A stretch of DNA of 64,000 bases. It comes from Colletotrichum lupini. Lineage: Eukaryota > Ascomycota > Sordariomycetes > Glomerellales > Glomerellaceae. A model generated the notes under the pieces. It worked only from the letters and a program-made list of their open reading frames with translations. It was not told the DNA's origin and searched no databases. Each line of letters starts with the position of its first letter. Position 1 is the first letter of the stretch. A program made the translations under genes and the position numbers. Location of the stretch: positions 2,356,001-2,420,000 of the forward strand of contig NC_064677.1 of the NCBI RefSeq assembly GCF_023278565.1, read 5' to 3'. This document shows positions 26,001 to 38,616 of this stretch, in pieces.

Positions 26001-29000
26001 CTTTTTATTTATATTCGTAATATAAGTAGTAAGCTAACCTTATACTATTTAAGGTTTTATTATAAAAAATATAATATAAGGTAATTTAGTTTATCCTATT
26101 TACTAATTATAAGTAATTTGAAGCTCTATTATTAAAAATATAATAAATTATCTTTAGGGTCTTTAACTAGCTCTTACTTTCTTAAGAAGTACGAAGTAGT
26201 CTTAGAGTAACGCGAAGTATAAAATAAGTTAAACTTATTATAAAATAAGCCGTAGCTAACTAGCTAGCTAAGGCTATACGTTTTATTATAAAGGCTAATT
26301 AGGACGCTATTAGCTTCTTATATAGCGTTTTACTAAGTAATAATAGAGAATATAACTTACCTAGCTTAAGTTTAGATACTAACTAAGTAGTAAGAATTAG
26401 CGAAGGATTATATAATATATAACTAGTATTAAAAGAATTAACGTTATATTATAATAATAGTTTTATACTTCGATACTAAGTATATAAGCTCTTATTAAAT
26501 ATACCCTTATATATCTAATATAGTAATGAATATATATATATAGTAGTTTTAGAGATAAACTTAATAACTACCCTTCTTAATAACTTTAGATAACCCGTTT
26601 ACTAGCCCGCGTTAAACTTCGAGTTAGTAGCGTTTAAAGACTATAGTAACCTAGATTCTCTTAATTATAAAAAAGTATTTTATAATAGAATTAAGATTAA
26701 AGTTATAATTAACGTCCTATTTACGAACGCTTATAACGCCGCTACGAATATAGCCCTTAGCGCCTCTAGGCCCCTAGCTAAGGGTTTAGTAAAACTCCGT
26801 ATTAAGGATACGAAAGCTAGGGTTTAACTAGATACGGACGTAACTATAAAAAGTTCCGAGGTTATTAATAATATATAATTAGTATTAAACGTTAGGTTTT
26901 TTATAAATAGAGAAAGTTTTTTAGCTCGAGATAGTCTATTATTATTTTTATAAGCTTTATAAATATTAAAGCGAGGCTAGCTATAGTTAATATTATCTTA
27001 GTGTCGAATATAATATTATATAATTATTAAGCTACTTAGAAAATGAGGAGCATTGGCCCTAGAGAGGGGAAGCTTATATTTTAATATTAAAAGACTAAAT
27101 AACCGAATTTTATAATTACGTATCCGTTACTTCTTACGCTACTTTCCGCTCGTATTTCTAAGCTTATTATTATTTATAACTCTATAGCTTATATTTAATA
27201 ATACGTACTACGCTAAAAGCTACTTAATTATTAACTTATATAAATATTATACCGAGGTAGCTAAGTATATAAGACTAACTCTAAGTAATAAAAAGACCGT
27301 AATAAGTTCTTATTATTAAAAAATCGGTATATTATTTACTTAATAGCTTAAGCTTAGTTTATATTATAATATACTAATACTATATTAATAAGTCTTTTAA
27401 AATTCCGGGGTTAAAAGAAGCGTAGTTAGAAATAAGGATTAAGTACTCTATAATAGGGGTACGGGATCGGGAACTATAGTAATAATATTATAATAGCGCG
27501 CGGTTTATTTTAAAACGAACTTAAGGCGTAATTTATAGGGTCTAAATATTAGAGCTAATTTTTATTAAATAGAATTAGCGAATGAGAATTGGGAATATAG
27601 TTAGTATACTTAGCCTTATTAAGTAACTCGTAACTAATTTACGATACTACTATAGAAAGGCTAATTATTTTTACTTGCTAAGCTTAGAGAAATAGAGTAT
27701 TATAATAGAATAATAGCTAATATTTTAAAAATCGCTGCGTATTATAAATAAGTACGTTTAGTTTAGCTAGCTAGTACTTAACTTAACTTCAATACGTAAT
27801 ATAGGCTAAAGAGCTTATTAGCGCAGTTTATTATGGCCTACTTATAAAAAGAGGTAGAGTATAACCTTTTTTTAAAGAGGTCGTTACTTTTTATAACTAA
27901 GATTGCGCATAACTTATTTTAATAGAATCGGCTAGGGTAGTATGGGCCTTTAAATTTAAGATAGTTATTATTGAGTAGTAGTTAAATAGGTAGGGGTTAT
28001 TATATATATATTAATAAGTATAATAAATAAATAGTTATAGGAATAAACCCTATATTTATATAGTAAGTATATAATCCCCTTATATAAGGATACCCTTACT
28101 AGCCTTATTTATATTTCTAGTTAAGTATAAGTTAGATCGCTTAGGGCGAAATAAGTACTGTAACGAATGTCCTAGGGTAGTCTAATACTTTTTTAAAGTT
28201 CTAATTCGTTCTATCCCGCTTTCTTTACGTAATTAAGCTAGGTTTAGGGGCGTTTATAATTACGTTAATACGGACTTAATAGTTTATAACGTTAGTCTTA
28301 TTAAATAGTAGTACTTTATAACGAGACGTTATTTATAAAGAAACTAAATTAAAGTATTAAATTTTAAAACCTAAGGCATTGCGCCGTTTGCGCTTTAGCT
28401 AACGGCTTATTTAAAGACTACGGTAGTAATAGAATTTAGGATACCCTTATTTAGGTAAAACTTATTACATATGGTTATTATTTAGTTAATTATATAGCCG
28501 GGCTAGGATTGCCCTATAAGGGATAGATATTACTCGTTTATATAGATTTATTATAGGCTTAGTAAATTACTTAAGTAATATAATTATACTTATCCTTATT
28601 TATTATATTATTACTAACTATACTAAAGATTTATTAAGTCGTTATTATTTTATAAAGCGCGCGTATTTATAACTACTATATCCTTAGCTTGTAGATTATA
28701 TAGTCTAAGTAGCTAGGGGCTAAGTAGTAATATACTAAGGCTAGCGTTTTACTTATTTACGTAGCGCGTATTTTTAACGTTATTATTTAAGGGGCTCGTA
28801 TTTTAATTATTTTAATAACTTATAACGTAAGTTACCGCCCCGCTTATTTTAAAGTACTAAATTAGTATACCCTTTATTATATAGCGAAATGAAAGCTAAG
28901 GGCCGTTACCCTAATTATCCCTTAGGTTTTTTTACTAAACGATTTAATTATGGGGCCGGGAAGGCTTAGTATTTATATACTTTTTAATCGTGGGCCGCAA

Positions 29001-29290
29001 GCTATTACTAAGAGCTCGTAGTATTTAGGGCGGGCTATTAGTAACTAATATAGTAAGCTTATTAATAACTGGGCTAATAATAAGGCCGCTAGCGTAGGTG
29101 CCTCTAGCCCCTTTAATTAGAATACTTCGGTAGCGCGTATTAGTTATTAGTAATAAGCTTTAGTAAGTTATTATTAAGAGGGTATTATTCTCGTAGTGGG
29201 TATTAGTAACTAACGCTAGCCCTTAGTAAGTTATTATTAGAAGCTCTAGTATGTTAAACGAGTTTACGCCCTTATTATAAAAACGTTTTT
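23001..29290. other. RIP-degraded sequence, unassigned; includes a GC-rich segment at 23,651-23,707
   Basis: The MULE N-terminal region may extend to about 23.4 kb. At 23,651-23,707 there is a GC-rich stretch with surviving CpA (CTACCCAGCCC) that could be a transposon end, but no inverted partner was found below 21.6 kb. Between 25 and 29 kb there are long plus-strand runs readable through RIP stops (for example near 26.6-26.9 kb), without a recognisable domain. Confidence 0.45.
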
Positions 29291-29303
29291 TTTAAGATAG
29301 GGG
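29291..29303 (+). other. possible polypurine tract preceding an LTR
   Basis: AAGATAGGGGGG is followed directly by TAGCTCGAG, which would be TGGCTCGAG before RIP. A purine tract followed by a TG start is the usual layout at the 3' LTR of a gypsy element. No second copy of the following sequence was found in the window to serve as the other LTR, so this is tentative. Confidence 0.3.
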
Positions 29304-29447
29304 GGTAGCTCGAGTTTAAGCTAAGTAGATATATCTTTGCGTCGTTATATATAAAGTATTGCTCGACTAGATAAGTAAAAAAGGCAAGTCGTTACCTCGG
29401 ATATTTTATTACTAATATAGGCTATTACTTAGAATTTATTTTATATT

Positions 29448-29497
29448 TTATTATGTCTTATTACGTCTTATTACGTCTTGTTATGTCTTATTATATT
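29448..29497. repeat. 10-bp tandem repeat, five units
   Basis: Five consecutive units close to TTATTACGTC are visible, two of them with ATGTC in place of ACGTC and the last decayed to TTATTATATT. It lies within the possible LTR that starts at about 29,304. Surviving TpG in the units shows incomplete RIP here. Confidence 0.75.
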
Positions 29498-29899
29498 AAA
29501 GGAGTCTGCGATTCCTTTTTCTTTTACCTACTTTAAATTATCTAACTAGTACTTATACCTAGCTTAGTAATCTTGATTATTCTTATTATTAAGACCGTTT
29601 TGCTAAATCTAAGCTATTATACTACGATAGACTCTTCTTAGCTTTAGCTTTATTCTTATAATATATGCCCTCGACTCGAGCTAAAAGTGGACCCGGCGTA
29701 TAATATACTAATTACCCTACTATTATTTTACGTAATAAAGTCTATTATTAACGGGTACGTTTTTTTTTAAAAGCGTTTAGGATACCTCCGGTTATATTTA
29801 TTAAGGACGAAATACGGTAATAAATCTTTACTATAGGATTTAGATAACTAGATAGAAGGATCGCTATATATTACAATTTCTTTATATCAAGGGCGTGTT

Positions 29900-31690
29900 T
29901 TAGTTAATTACGATTAGCGGTTTTTTAATAAGTTTTAGAATCCCCTAACTAAAGATAGCTTTTTTATAATTATAAAAATAGGTAAGTATATTATTACCCC
30001 TTATTAAATAGTTTACTAACATAATAAAACGAGAAGGTATTAAGGATATTATCCGAACTTTACTACTGAATTAATATTTATTTTTAAAAAATAATATATA
30101 GTAGATACGTAGCTATTTAAAAAAGTATGAAAAGAACTATGCTTAATATAATAAATATAGGTAGTAAATATAATTCTTTAGGTACCTAAGGTTCTTACTC
30201 GATCTAGGCTCTTATAATAATAAGTAAATTCGGTTAGTAAAGCTAAGAAAGAATACTAACTTTATTATTTTACTTTATTACTAAGGCTAACTACCGCTAG
30301 ACTTTATAATAATATTAACGAACTTATAATATTACTTAGCTAAATTTCTTTTTAAGAATTTTTTTAAAACAATTCGAAATGCCGTTAAAGTAACTCTCGC
30401 TCTTAGTTTACGATATTTTTAAGTAAATATACTCTATATTTTTTATGATTAAAATAACGAGGTAATTTAGAACGAAGTTAGTATTACGCTCGATTTTTAT
30501 ACTCGGGCGAGTATTATTATCGGGGCCGCCTCTATACTGCATAGTAATACCGGGTTCTTAGGCCCTTTATTATAAGTATAAGCTCCTTATTATTATAAAA
30601 AATAGAAATAAAATATTAGATTACTACCTTAGATTAATAAAACGCGGGTTTAAGAAAAAGCTAGAGCTAATAGATAAAAGAGTATAGACGTTTTTAAAAG
30701 CTAAGAACGCGTTATATATTTTGCGCTTTAAGTTTAAACGAGTCGTATTTAAATATTAATAAACGGAGGTCGTAAATAGTAATATTAATTATTTATTAAC
30801 GTTAAATAAGATCTACTTAAGTACTTTTATATTTAATAGTTCGAGGTTCGCTACTTAATATACTAAAGTAAATAACCTAGGGCCGTATATTATAAATTAA
30901 TAATAATAAGTTATCAATTATTTTATACGTTAAAGTAAGAGATTAGTTAATAAGTTAGCTACTTTTAAATATATAGTCCTTTTTATAGTAAAGGCGATGG
31001 ATTAGGATCTATCGTAGTATAAAGCCGGATTATAGATACTAAATATATTAAAAGAACTCTTATAGTGCTACGATTATTACTATTATAATAAGGGTATTAC
31101 TAGCAATCCTTTAGATATATTATTAATACTATTATAGTCGTGGGCTTATATACGGTTATTAATTACGTAGTCCGATACTAACGAGCTTTATTAAAACGAT
31201 TATACTCTAAAAGCTATTAGCTATATTAAAGAGAGGTAGTTAGTAGTAAGGGGATATATATTAGACGCTTTATAAAATAGATATATAATAGTCCTAGCTA
31301 CGTTTTATAATAACGTAAATAGAGTATTACGCGTAATTAAGATACTAACTATTTAAAATAAAAGCCGGTCGCCCTTTAGGATATACTAAGTAAATATTAT
31401 ATATTATTAAGAGGACCTTTTTTTTATTACTAATTAAAGTAGTCTAGAATAAGCTATTATAATTAAAGAGGTAGAGGGTAAGGTATTTAGAAATTCGATT
31501 AAGTATTAAAAACTTTTGCTAATTATATAGGATCGTCCTTACTTAGGATAAGAGTACTACGTTAAGGAGACTAGGCTATTTTAACTTTTTATATAAAGAG
31601 GTAAATCGAAATTAGCTTTGCTAAAAAAGACGGAGGTAGATTTCTATTATTTAGACGTATTAATATTATAAATAACGTTTAAACCTAAAT
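29900..31690 (+). pseudogene. long unidentified RIP-mutated coding remnant
   Basis: A single plus-strand frame stays readable for about 600 codons if TAA/TAG are read as Gln or Trp. It is rich in charged helix-like segments (for example RLIKRGFKKKLELIDKRV near 30.63 kb and FIRQSKRLVNKLATFKYIV near 30.92 kb). The composition looks like a soluble helical protein and not like gag, RT, integrase or a transposase I know. Length and continuity make it the best candidate in the window for a non-retroelement gene caught by RIP, or for an accessory ORF of an unknown element. The function is not recognised. Confidence 0.45.
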
Positions 31691-32206
31691 AGAAAATTTA
31701 ATCTTTAAGACGTAATACCTAGTTAGAGTATTATATATAGTAGCCCCGGATCTCCTCTCCCCTCTAGCCCTTTAGTAATATTATAAAACTAGTAACTATA
31801 TTAAGAATCGCCCCCCGCTTCGACTCCCGTACTCGCTTTTTATACGTTCGTTATTAACGTATTTTATTTATAGCTACGCGAGCTACTCTTAATCGGATTT
31901 TTAATATAAAAAACGCGCGCTAATAATATATGTTTTAATAAGTTATAAGCTACTTAATTATAGCGCGTAATATATAATATATTTTTATATTAGCCTGCGC
32001 GATTTTTTCATAATTAACCTAATATTAATCTATATTAATAATATTTTTAAGAGGCCTAAGACTATATCCCTACTATTATAACCCCGTTCCCCTTAATTAC
32101 GGTAGCTAAATAGATATATAATAGTTATTAATAAGAGAGTATATCGAAAATATAACTAATAATAACCTTACGAAAATAGTAAGTAAAGGAGTTAAGTACT
32201 AACCGT
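31691..32206. other. RIP-degraded sequence, no assignable gene
   Basis: A transition zone between the unidentified remnant and the first complete R1.1 copy. Several GC-rich blocks (CCGGATCTCCTCTCCCCTC near 31.75 kb, CGCCCCCCGC near 31.81 kb) stand out, but no feature can be assigned. Confidence 0.45.
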
Positions 32207-32221
32207 TATAAATTATATTTT
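32207..32221. repeat. left 15-bp target-site duplication of R1.1 copy 1
   Basis: TATAAATTATATTTT flanks the element here and is repeated without mismatch at 33,292-33,306. The length excludes the 4-6 bp duplication of LTR elements. Confidence 0.85.
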
Positions 32222-33291
32222 CTCCCCGATAGAGCAATCTGCCGGGGCCGTACCGTATATTACGTATTAAGGAAAACTAGGTATATTACGCTTTATACCT
32301 AATTACTAATTAAAATAATAATTAACTAACTTAACCATTATCTTCTTTTTATTAACTCTTAACTTTCCCCCGCCCGTTTAGAGGGCGAGCTATACCTATT
32401 CTAACGTATATAAGACCTCCTAATACTAACCTATATAAGTAGCTAAATCCTATATTATATACTCTTTTTTATTAAAAATTAGGGGGCCCCTTATATACTC
32501 CCTTATATTTATAATATAGCCCGTATTAGAGGGATTTCTAGTTTTATAAAATATAATTTCTAAATTGATATTAATATACTAAATCTTAATATTTATATTA
32601 GCCCGGCTATTTACGGCGTTCGTATTATTACTTAGCTAAATTCCGTATTATTAAAAAGTACTTTACTAATCCTTAAGTATATTTATATTAGTTACGATAG
32701 CTATAGTATTGAGCTAGCCGAGGGTGCTTAGCCCGAGAGGGGTAGACTTATTAATAAGTATCTTTAAGTTCTTATCGAGGTAGTAATTTATATATTAATA
32801 AGTTTATTTAGTAAATGTATTTAGTAAATTTATTTAGTAAATTTATTTAGTAAATTTATTTAGTTTAAATAGAGAGTAGCTTTAAGTAATATTAAAAACG
32901 ATAGGGATAAAAAGAATTTTTATAAGCTCTAAGTAATAAATATTAGCCTATTTAGCCCTTTTTAAAAAAGCTTTTACGTTATTATTAAAGTTTAGAACCT
33001 TTATAGTTAAGGGCCGCCTTTAACTATTATAGCTAATTATTATAGCTAACTATTATAGCCGACTTTTATTATTAACCTTTTTAGCTAGTATTACTACGTA
33101 AGGTAGCTTACTTATCCTAAATTATATAATAGTTTTTATATCGAAATTATTATATTACCTTAAGCGCGTACTTAGGGTATATTGCGCGTATTATATAATT
33201 AAAAAGTATACTATATTATATAATTTCCCTTAAAAGCGTAATCCCGTTAAAGTCGATCTTTTATACTTATAAAGCCGGAAAAAAACCACCA
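32222..33291 (-). mobile_element. R1.1 repeat, copy 1 (1,070 bp, complete)
   Basis: This copy is in reverse orientation relative to the copy at 38,617. Its hairpin end is at 32,224-32,247 (CCCCGATAG, loop AGCAAT, CTGCCGGGG) and its other end, at 33,291, reads TGGTGGTTTT on the minus strand. Near-identical sequence, apart from RIP-type transitions, makes up the copies at 38,617, 53,327 and 63,747. It contains a 13-bp tandem repeat (32,803-32,862) with four full units against two in copies 2 and 3. I see no coding frame. The perfect 15-bp flanking duplication shows insertion as a unit. It may be a non-autonomous element moved by target-primed reverse transcription; the family is not recognised. 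Confidence 0.85.
32803..32862. repeat. 13-bp tandem repeat inside R1.1 copy 1
   Basis: Four full units close to TTTATTTAGTAAA are followed by a partial unit. Copies 2 (39,070-39,115, inverted) and 3 (53,883-53,920) have two full units, so unit number varies between copies of the family. Confidence 0.8.
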
Positions 33292-33306
33292 TATAAATTA
33301 TATTTT
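33292..33306. repeat. right 15-bp target-site duplication of R1.1 copy 1
   Basis: TATAAATTATATTTT is identical to 32,207-32,221. Confidence 0.85.
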
Positions 33307-34501
33307 ACTAAAAAAGCGTATCTTAAAAAAGTATTTTACTGTTTTACGTTTCCTAGTCTTTTAATAATCTAAGTTAGCGATTATATTTATAATAATTAAT
33401 ACTTTGCCCTTAACTATAGTTAGCTATTTATCCTTAGGCCGTCCGAGCTTAATAATTTTTAAAACAGAATTATAACTAACTTTATTAAGAGCGAAGCTAG
33501 TTATGAAGTAGTAAGTTATATTATTAATCTAATTAGATATAGCTAGTCTAAGCTACCCAGAACCGGATTATAAGTACTTAAAAATAAATATAATAGGGGA
33601 GATATAAATAAGAGATTTCTAAAGTAAAAAAAATAAAATTGATAAAAAGTAAACGTAATAAAAATAGGCCCTTAAAAAAAAAAAGAATATATAAAATAAG
33701 TAGTCTAACGAGTAATCTAAAAATAGCTAGTTTTAATTCAATAATAGGGCGAAGTAAAGCGCTAGGACTCGTTACTAACTTATTAGCTATTAACTAACCG
33801 TTACTTTTTAAGCTTCGCTACTAATAAAAGCGTTTAAAACTAAATAAAATAAATCGTATTAAGAAGTATTAGTAATAGCCGAGCCCGCGTTAAGCTAAGC
33901 TAAAGTAGCTATACTTTAATATTATAATAGCGCTTAGCTTTTAAAATAGAAGTCGCTACTAAAAGTAATTTAGAACTACGTTAAAAATTAGCTAGGTCGG
34001 TTAGTATTAGTTTAGAGCTTAGTAATAGCTATTATAAAGCTATTATAAATAGGCTCTAGTAAGAAGAGATAAAAAGTTCTTAGCTTTTAAAAAATTACTA
34101 AGGGGCTTACTTATATACTAATAGTAAATACTACGGGAATTACTTAAGAAAGTAGAGCTCTCTATATAACTAAGTACGTTAACTTTTCTTTTATAAATAA
34201 AAATAAGTAGGGCTATTAATACTAATCTAATCCTTTATACTTAGATTAGAACTCTTATTAAGAAGTCTTTTATACGACTATATATTTACTAAGTATAATT
34301 AATCTTCTCGTCTTAGACTTTTTTTACCTCGTTATTTTATATTTTCTTATTATTATAAATAGTACTTATTCCGTAATTATCTAAACTACTATCTCCCTAA
34401 ACTTAGTTATAATATCTTTAGTAATTAGGGTTGTATTATACTATCTCTCTTAATTTATTTATTCTCTTACGTAACGCTCAATAGCACCCAGTCCTTATAC
34501 C
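33307..34501. other. RIP-degraded sequence, no assignable gene
   Basis: RIP base context is present throughout. A short stretch at about 34,476-34,495 (GCTCAATAGCACCCAG) keeps three CpA and borders the minisatellite. Confidence 0.5.
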
Positions 34502-34898
34502 TAGTTTTAATACCTAGTTTTAGTACCTATTTCTAGTAGTTCTAGTACCTAGTTCTAGTAAATAGTTCTAGTAAATAGTTTTAGTACCTATTTCTAGCGG
34601 TTTTTAGTACTTAGTTTTAGTATATAGTTCTAATAAATAGTTCTAGTAAATAGTTTTAATAAATAGTTCTAATACTTATTTCTAGTAGTTCTAGTACCTA
34701 GTTCTAATAAATAGTTCTAGTAAATAGTTTTAGTAAATAGTTCTAGTACCTATTTCTAGCAATTCTAGTACCTAGTTGTAATAAATAGTTCTAGTAAATA
34801 GTTCTAGTACCTATTTCTAGTAGTTCTCGTACTTAGTTCTTATACCTAGTTTTAGTACTTAGTTTTTAGCATCCGGTTTTAGTACCTATTTCTAGTAT
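34502..34898. repeat. 13-bp minisatellite, about 30 units with 9-bp variants
   Basis: The unit is close to TAGTTCTAGTACC or TAGTTCTAGTAAA. At intervals a TATTTCTAGTAGT unit followed by a shortened 9-bp unit (TCTAGTACC) marks a higher-order repeat. Unit differences are mainly C/T and G/A, as RIP produces, on top of a G/C-richer ancestral unit. Spacers are absent, so this is no CRISPR array. It could have encoded a Gln/Ser-rich repeat or been non-coding. Confidence 0.85.
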
Positions 34899-37800
34899 AT
34901 TAAAAATATTATTAAAACGAGAGCTATAATAAGTACTTAGACAAGAGTTAGGACTAATACTAAAATAAGTACTAGAATAGCTTTATCAAGACTAGTATTA
35001 GGACTAAAGATTAGTATTAAAAAAGGGAGCTAATTTTTTAAGTCTAGCTAAGTAGTATAAAAAATAACGATACTCTACTATAATAACCTTCTTAAAAAAT
35101 AATAGTATAAGCACTAAAAAAGATTAAAATTCGAACCCTACTTAGGTCTATTTAGCGTTAGCATAAGTATCGCAAAACGATATTAAGTAAATATAAATTT
35201 ACTAAGGGTAGCTAATAAAAAGCGCGTTATCCTATAAACTTCGCTTACCTTTTTTTATTTATACGGATATTTATTTTTCTTAGCGCTTATATATCATATA
35301 ATAAGTATACTTATCTTATTATTTATATTATAAACTAATTAGTTATATTATATAGATTATAAAGAGCCTCGCTATTAATTTAAATAAAGTTATATAAGTT
35401 ATTCTCTATTTTAATAGATCTAGGCATTTTAAGTAAGATCTTTAATAATACGACTAAATATAGGCAGTTAGTAATCGCCCCGGTAGCTTCTATATAATCG
35501 AGACGGATTCGGAGACTAATCCTCGTTTAAGGGATCTAAAATAGGTCCTAAAATAAGTCTCGGGACGGGCCCTTAGATAGGTCTTTAAATAATATAAGCT
35601 ATTTTAATAGATATAAGAAATAATAAGCTATTACGCAAATAACTTCTAATTTAAAGCCTAAACTATCTTATTTAAATTTATTTTACCTCTCTTTACTAAA
35701 GAAATATAGTTTTACTTTTTATTCGTAACCTCTTTATATTTTTCTTTTAGTTAGAAATAGACTTTCTTTACGAAAAAGAATATAACCTTATACTTAGCTA
35801 TCGTTTATTAAATACTTTTCTTAATCCGTATTAGCTTATATTTATTACCGGTACTAATAACTATATATTCTATTCCCCTTATTTAAAAAGTCACTTCCCT
35901 TAATATAAGCCCTATTAATCCGCATTAAATATTAGTAAAAGTTGAAATATAGTAGTTAATCGGGGTATTAATTATAACTCGTATAGTTTTATAATATCGA
36001 AGTTTATAAAATTAAAAATATTTAATTAAAAACCTCGATACTTTAGTTTACCCTCTAGAACCTTATGCCCTATAATATAAGATTAAGACCCAGTGCTATA
36101 TATATTTTAGAGCGTAATTTTAGAAGTATATTTTATAATCGAGCGTTATTTTATAAACCTTATACTTAGATCTATCACTATTAGTAACTTGAAATAAATA
36201 CTTACGTTAGAAGTGTTTAGTTAAATTATGAAATATATAAAACTTATAAATAAGTTCGTTTAATTAATATTAGTTATTTAAAAATAAGTCTAAGGCCTAG
36301 TCAATATAAATAAAGTACTTCTTAAGCCGCTCTTTAGTATAAGTAATAAAAATAGATTATATAATAAAATCTAAGCGGCCTCTCTTTATTAAATTAGGAA
36401 CATAGTTATAACTTATAACCTTTAGTACTAACCGAGGGCTAGATAGGGGTATAATAAATCCTTTATAAATAAGATAATATATTAAAACGGTATTAATAAC
36501 TTTATCCTTTTATTAGTATTAACTTTCGAACGTAGCTACGACTAGAATAGTTAACTTCGCTATTAAATATCTTTATACTAGGCCCCAAGGTTAATAAGTA
36601 TTACTTAATATAAGGTTAGTAAACCCGATATTATAAGTTTAACGCTTTATATTATCTATAACTTATTTATTAGTCTACTTATCTCTAATTTTTTATTTAA
36701 GTTCTCTCCGAAGCCTCTATTTTTTATTCTATTTTTTATTATATTATTGGTTTAGCTTTTTTATGTTATTTAGAGCCTTAGGGTAGTTTTTAAAGAGCCC
36801 TTATTAGGTCCTTAATAATTAAATATATAATAACTAATATAAACTACTCTATTATAAAACTAATAAGGCGGCGCTCAAAAATAAAGTAGTTAATATTATA
36901 GGACTATTTAATAAGCGCTTATTATAGCTTTTAACTCTAAAGAATACCCTAAAGGTCGGTTAAGATATTCTACCCGAGGTAGTACTTTTAAAAAAGATCG
37001 GAATTATTATATCCTAGAGCTAGATTCTAGAGGGCTTTACTAACGTTAACTATAATATAAGTTAGTATTACTAGCTATTAAATTATTAATAAGATAGACT
37101 ACTCTAATTAAACGTATTAGTAATATTATAACGTAAATTATATACTATTATAAGATACTTAAAGCTAAGTATTTTACTAATTTTCTAAATTTATATTATT
37201 ATTATATTAGAGGAGATACGATCGTTAGAAATTTTGTAGCCCGTTAACGTTTTAATAGTATAATAAAATATAAAAATATTATTTAAGTCCTCTCTTAATA
37301 GTAGTAATAGCTCCTACTTACTAGGATATATATTTAAATTATTAAAATAGTACGGCGAAGTAAGGCTAAATATATTAAAAACTTAAAATTAGAAAGGGAC
37401 GCTTAGAAAAAAAACGTAGGGGCTTAGGAATAAGGACGGGTTAAATATTGTCTTAGGAATAAAATATGTTTTTTTATAACGTAAGTAAATCCTATTAGTT
37501 ATAGTAGACTAGAACGACTTATTATTCTTTTTTTTTAAAATAGTTTTTAATAAACTTTAGAATAAACTATAAGAAAAGCTTATATAGTCTACTTTCTAGG
37601 TTTTTAGTAAGTACGACTTTAATATTTTTAAAGCGTAAATTTAAAGTCGCCTCTAAGTAAGAACCGGCCGGAGTAAATAAAAAAAAGAATATAGCGAGGA
37701 TATATAACTCTCTAAACTTAAATAACTTTTTTATTATACTTAGTATTATCTCGATTTACTATTTAAAGTCGTTAATTATTATATAACGATTAGCTCGGTA

Positions 37801-38605
37801 CGACTTATTTAAGTAGTACTTCTTTTTTAAATTTTATAAAACTTATAACTATTAATAAGAGTACTAATATCGTTCTATATAGGGGAAACTTATTCTATAT
37901 ATACTACGGTTTAGTTTTTAATTAATCTTTTTATTAATAGCTCTCTTAAAAACGAGCTAAAAAGCTTTTAATATATACTTAATAAGCTCTTTTTCTTAGT
38001 TTTATATTTCTTTTTATTATTTTTATTAATTTTCTAACTTAAGATCTAATTAAAAAAAGTTATATATAAGGCCGAGCGAGATCTTTATATAGTAATTTTA
38101 TAAGTCGTACCTAAGAATATAATAGAACTTATCAATAAATAATATTAATAAGTTAAAGAGTATACGAAGTCCGCGAGTACGTACTAACGCTACTACTCCT
38201 TTATAGTATTAAGAAGTATTATTGTCCTAGGGCTATAATTTTAATAAGTAAAGGGATCCTTATTAAACGCTTCTACCTTACTTTACTAATACTTAGATAA
38301 CTAAATATTACTATCAAAGAGCTTAATTTAGTTTTTAATATTTATATTATTGTCGCTAAGATCGTTAATATTAGTAATATTAGTACCTAAGTTATTCTTT
38401 TAGTCCTTTATATTAAGAATATCGTCGCTATTATAGTCGTCGCTTTTAACTTCGGTAACAAATAACGTATCGGAATTATAAGTATTTACGGTCGTATATT
38501 AGTATTTTAATATAATAAGAGTTAAGGTAGTAATAGAGAGGGAATAAATAAATAAGTTAGGAGAGTTTAGTTTAAAAAGCGTATAGATTAAAAAAACGGG
38601 TATAT
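34899..38605. other. RIP-degraded sequence, unassigned
   Basis: Readable runs occur on the minus strand near 35.4-36.4 kb and on the plus strand near 37.2-38.3 kb when RIP stops are read through, but no reverse transcriptase, integrase or transposase motif is identifiable. The stretch lies between two inverted R1.1 copies that inserted independently. Confidence 0.45.
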
Positions 38606-38616
38606 TAAGTAGTATA
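38606..38616. repeat. left 11-bp target-site duplication of R1.1 copy 2
   Basis: TAAGTAGTATA flanks the element here and is repeated at 39,712-39,722. Confidence 0.85.

Noticed and set aside
34502..34898. CRISPR array
   Set aside because: Units are directly adjacent 13-mers without spacers, in a eukaryotic transposon context.
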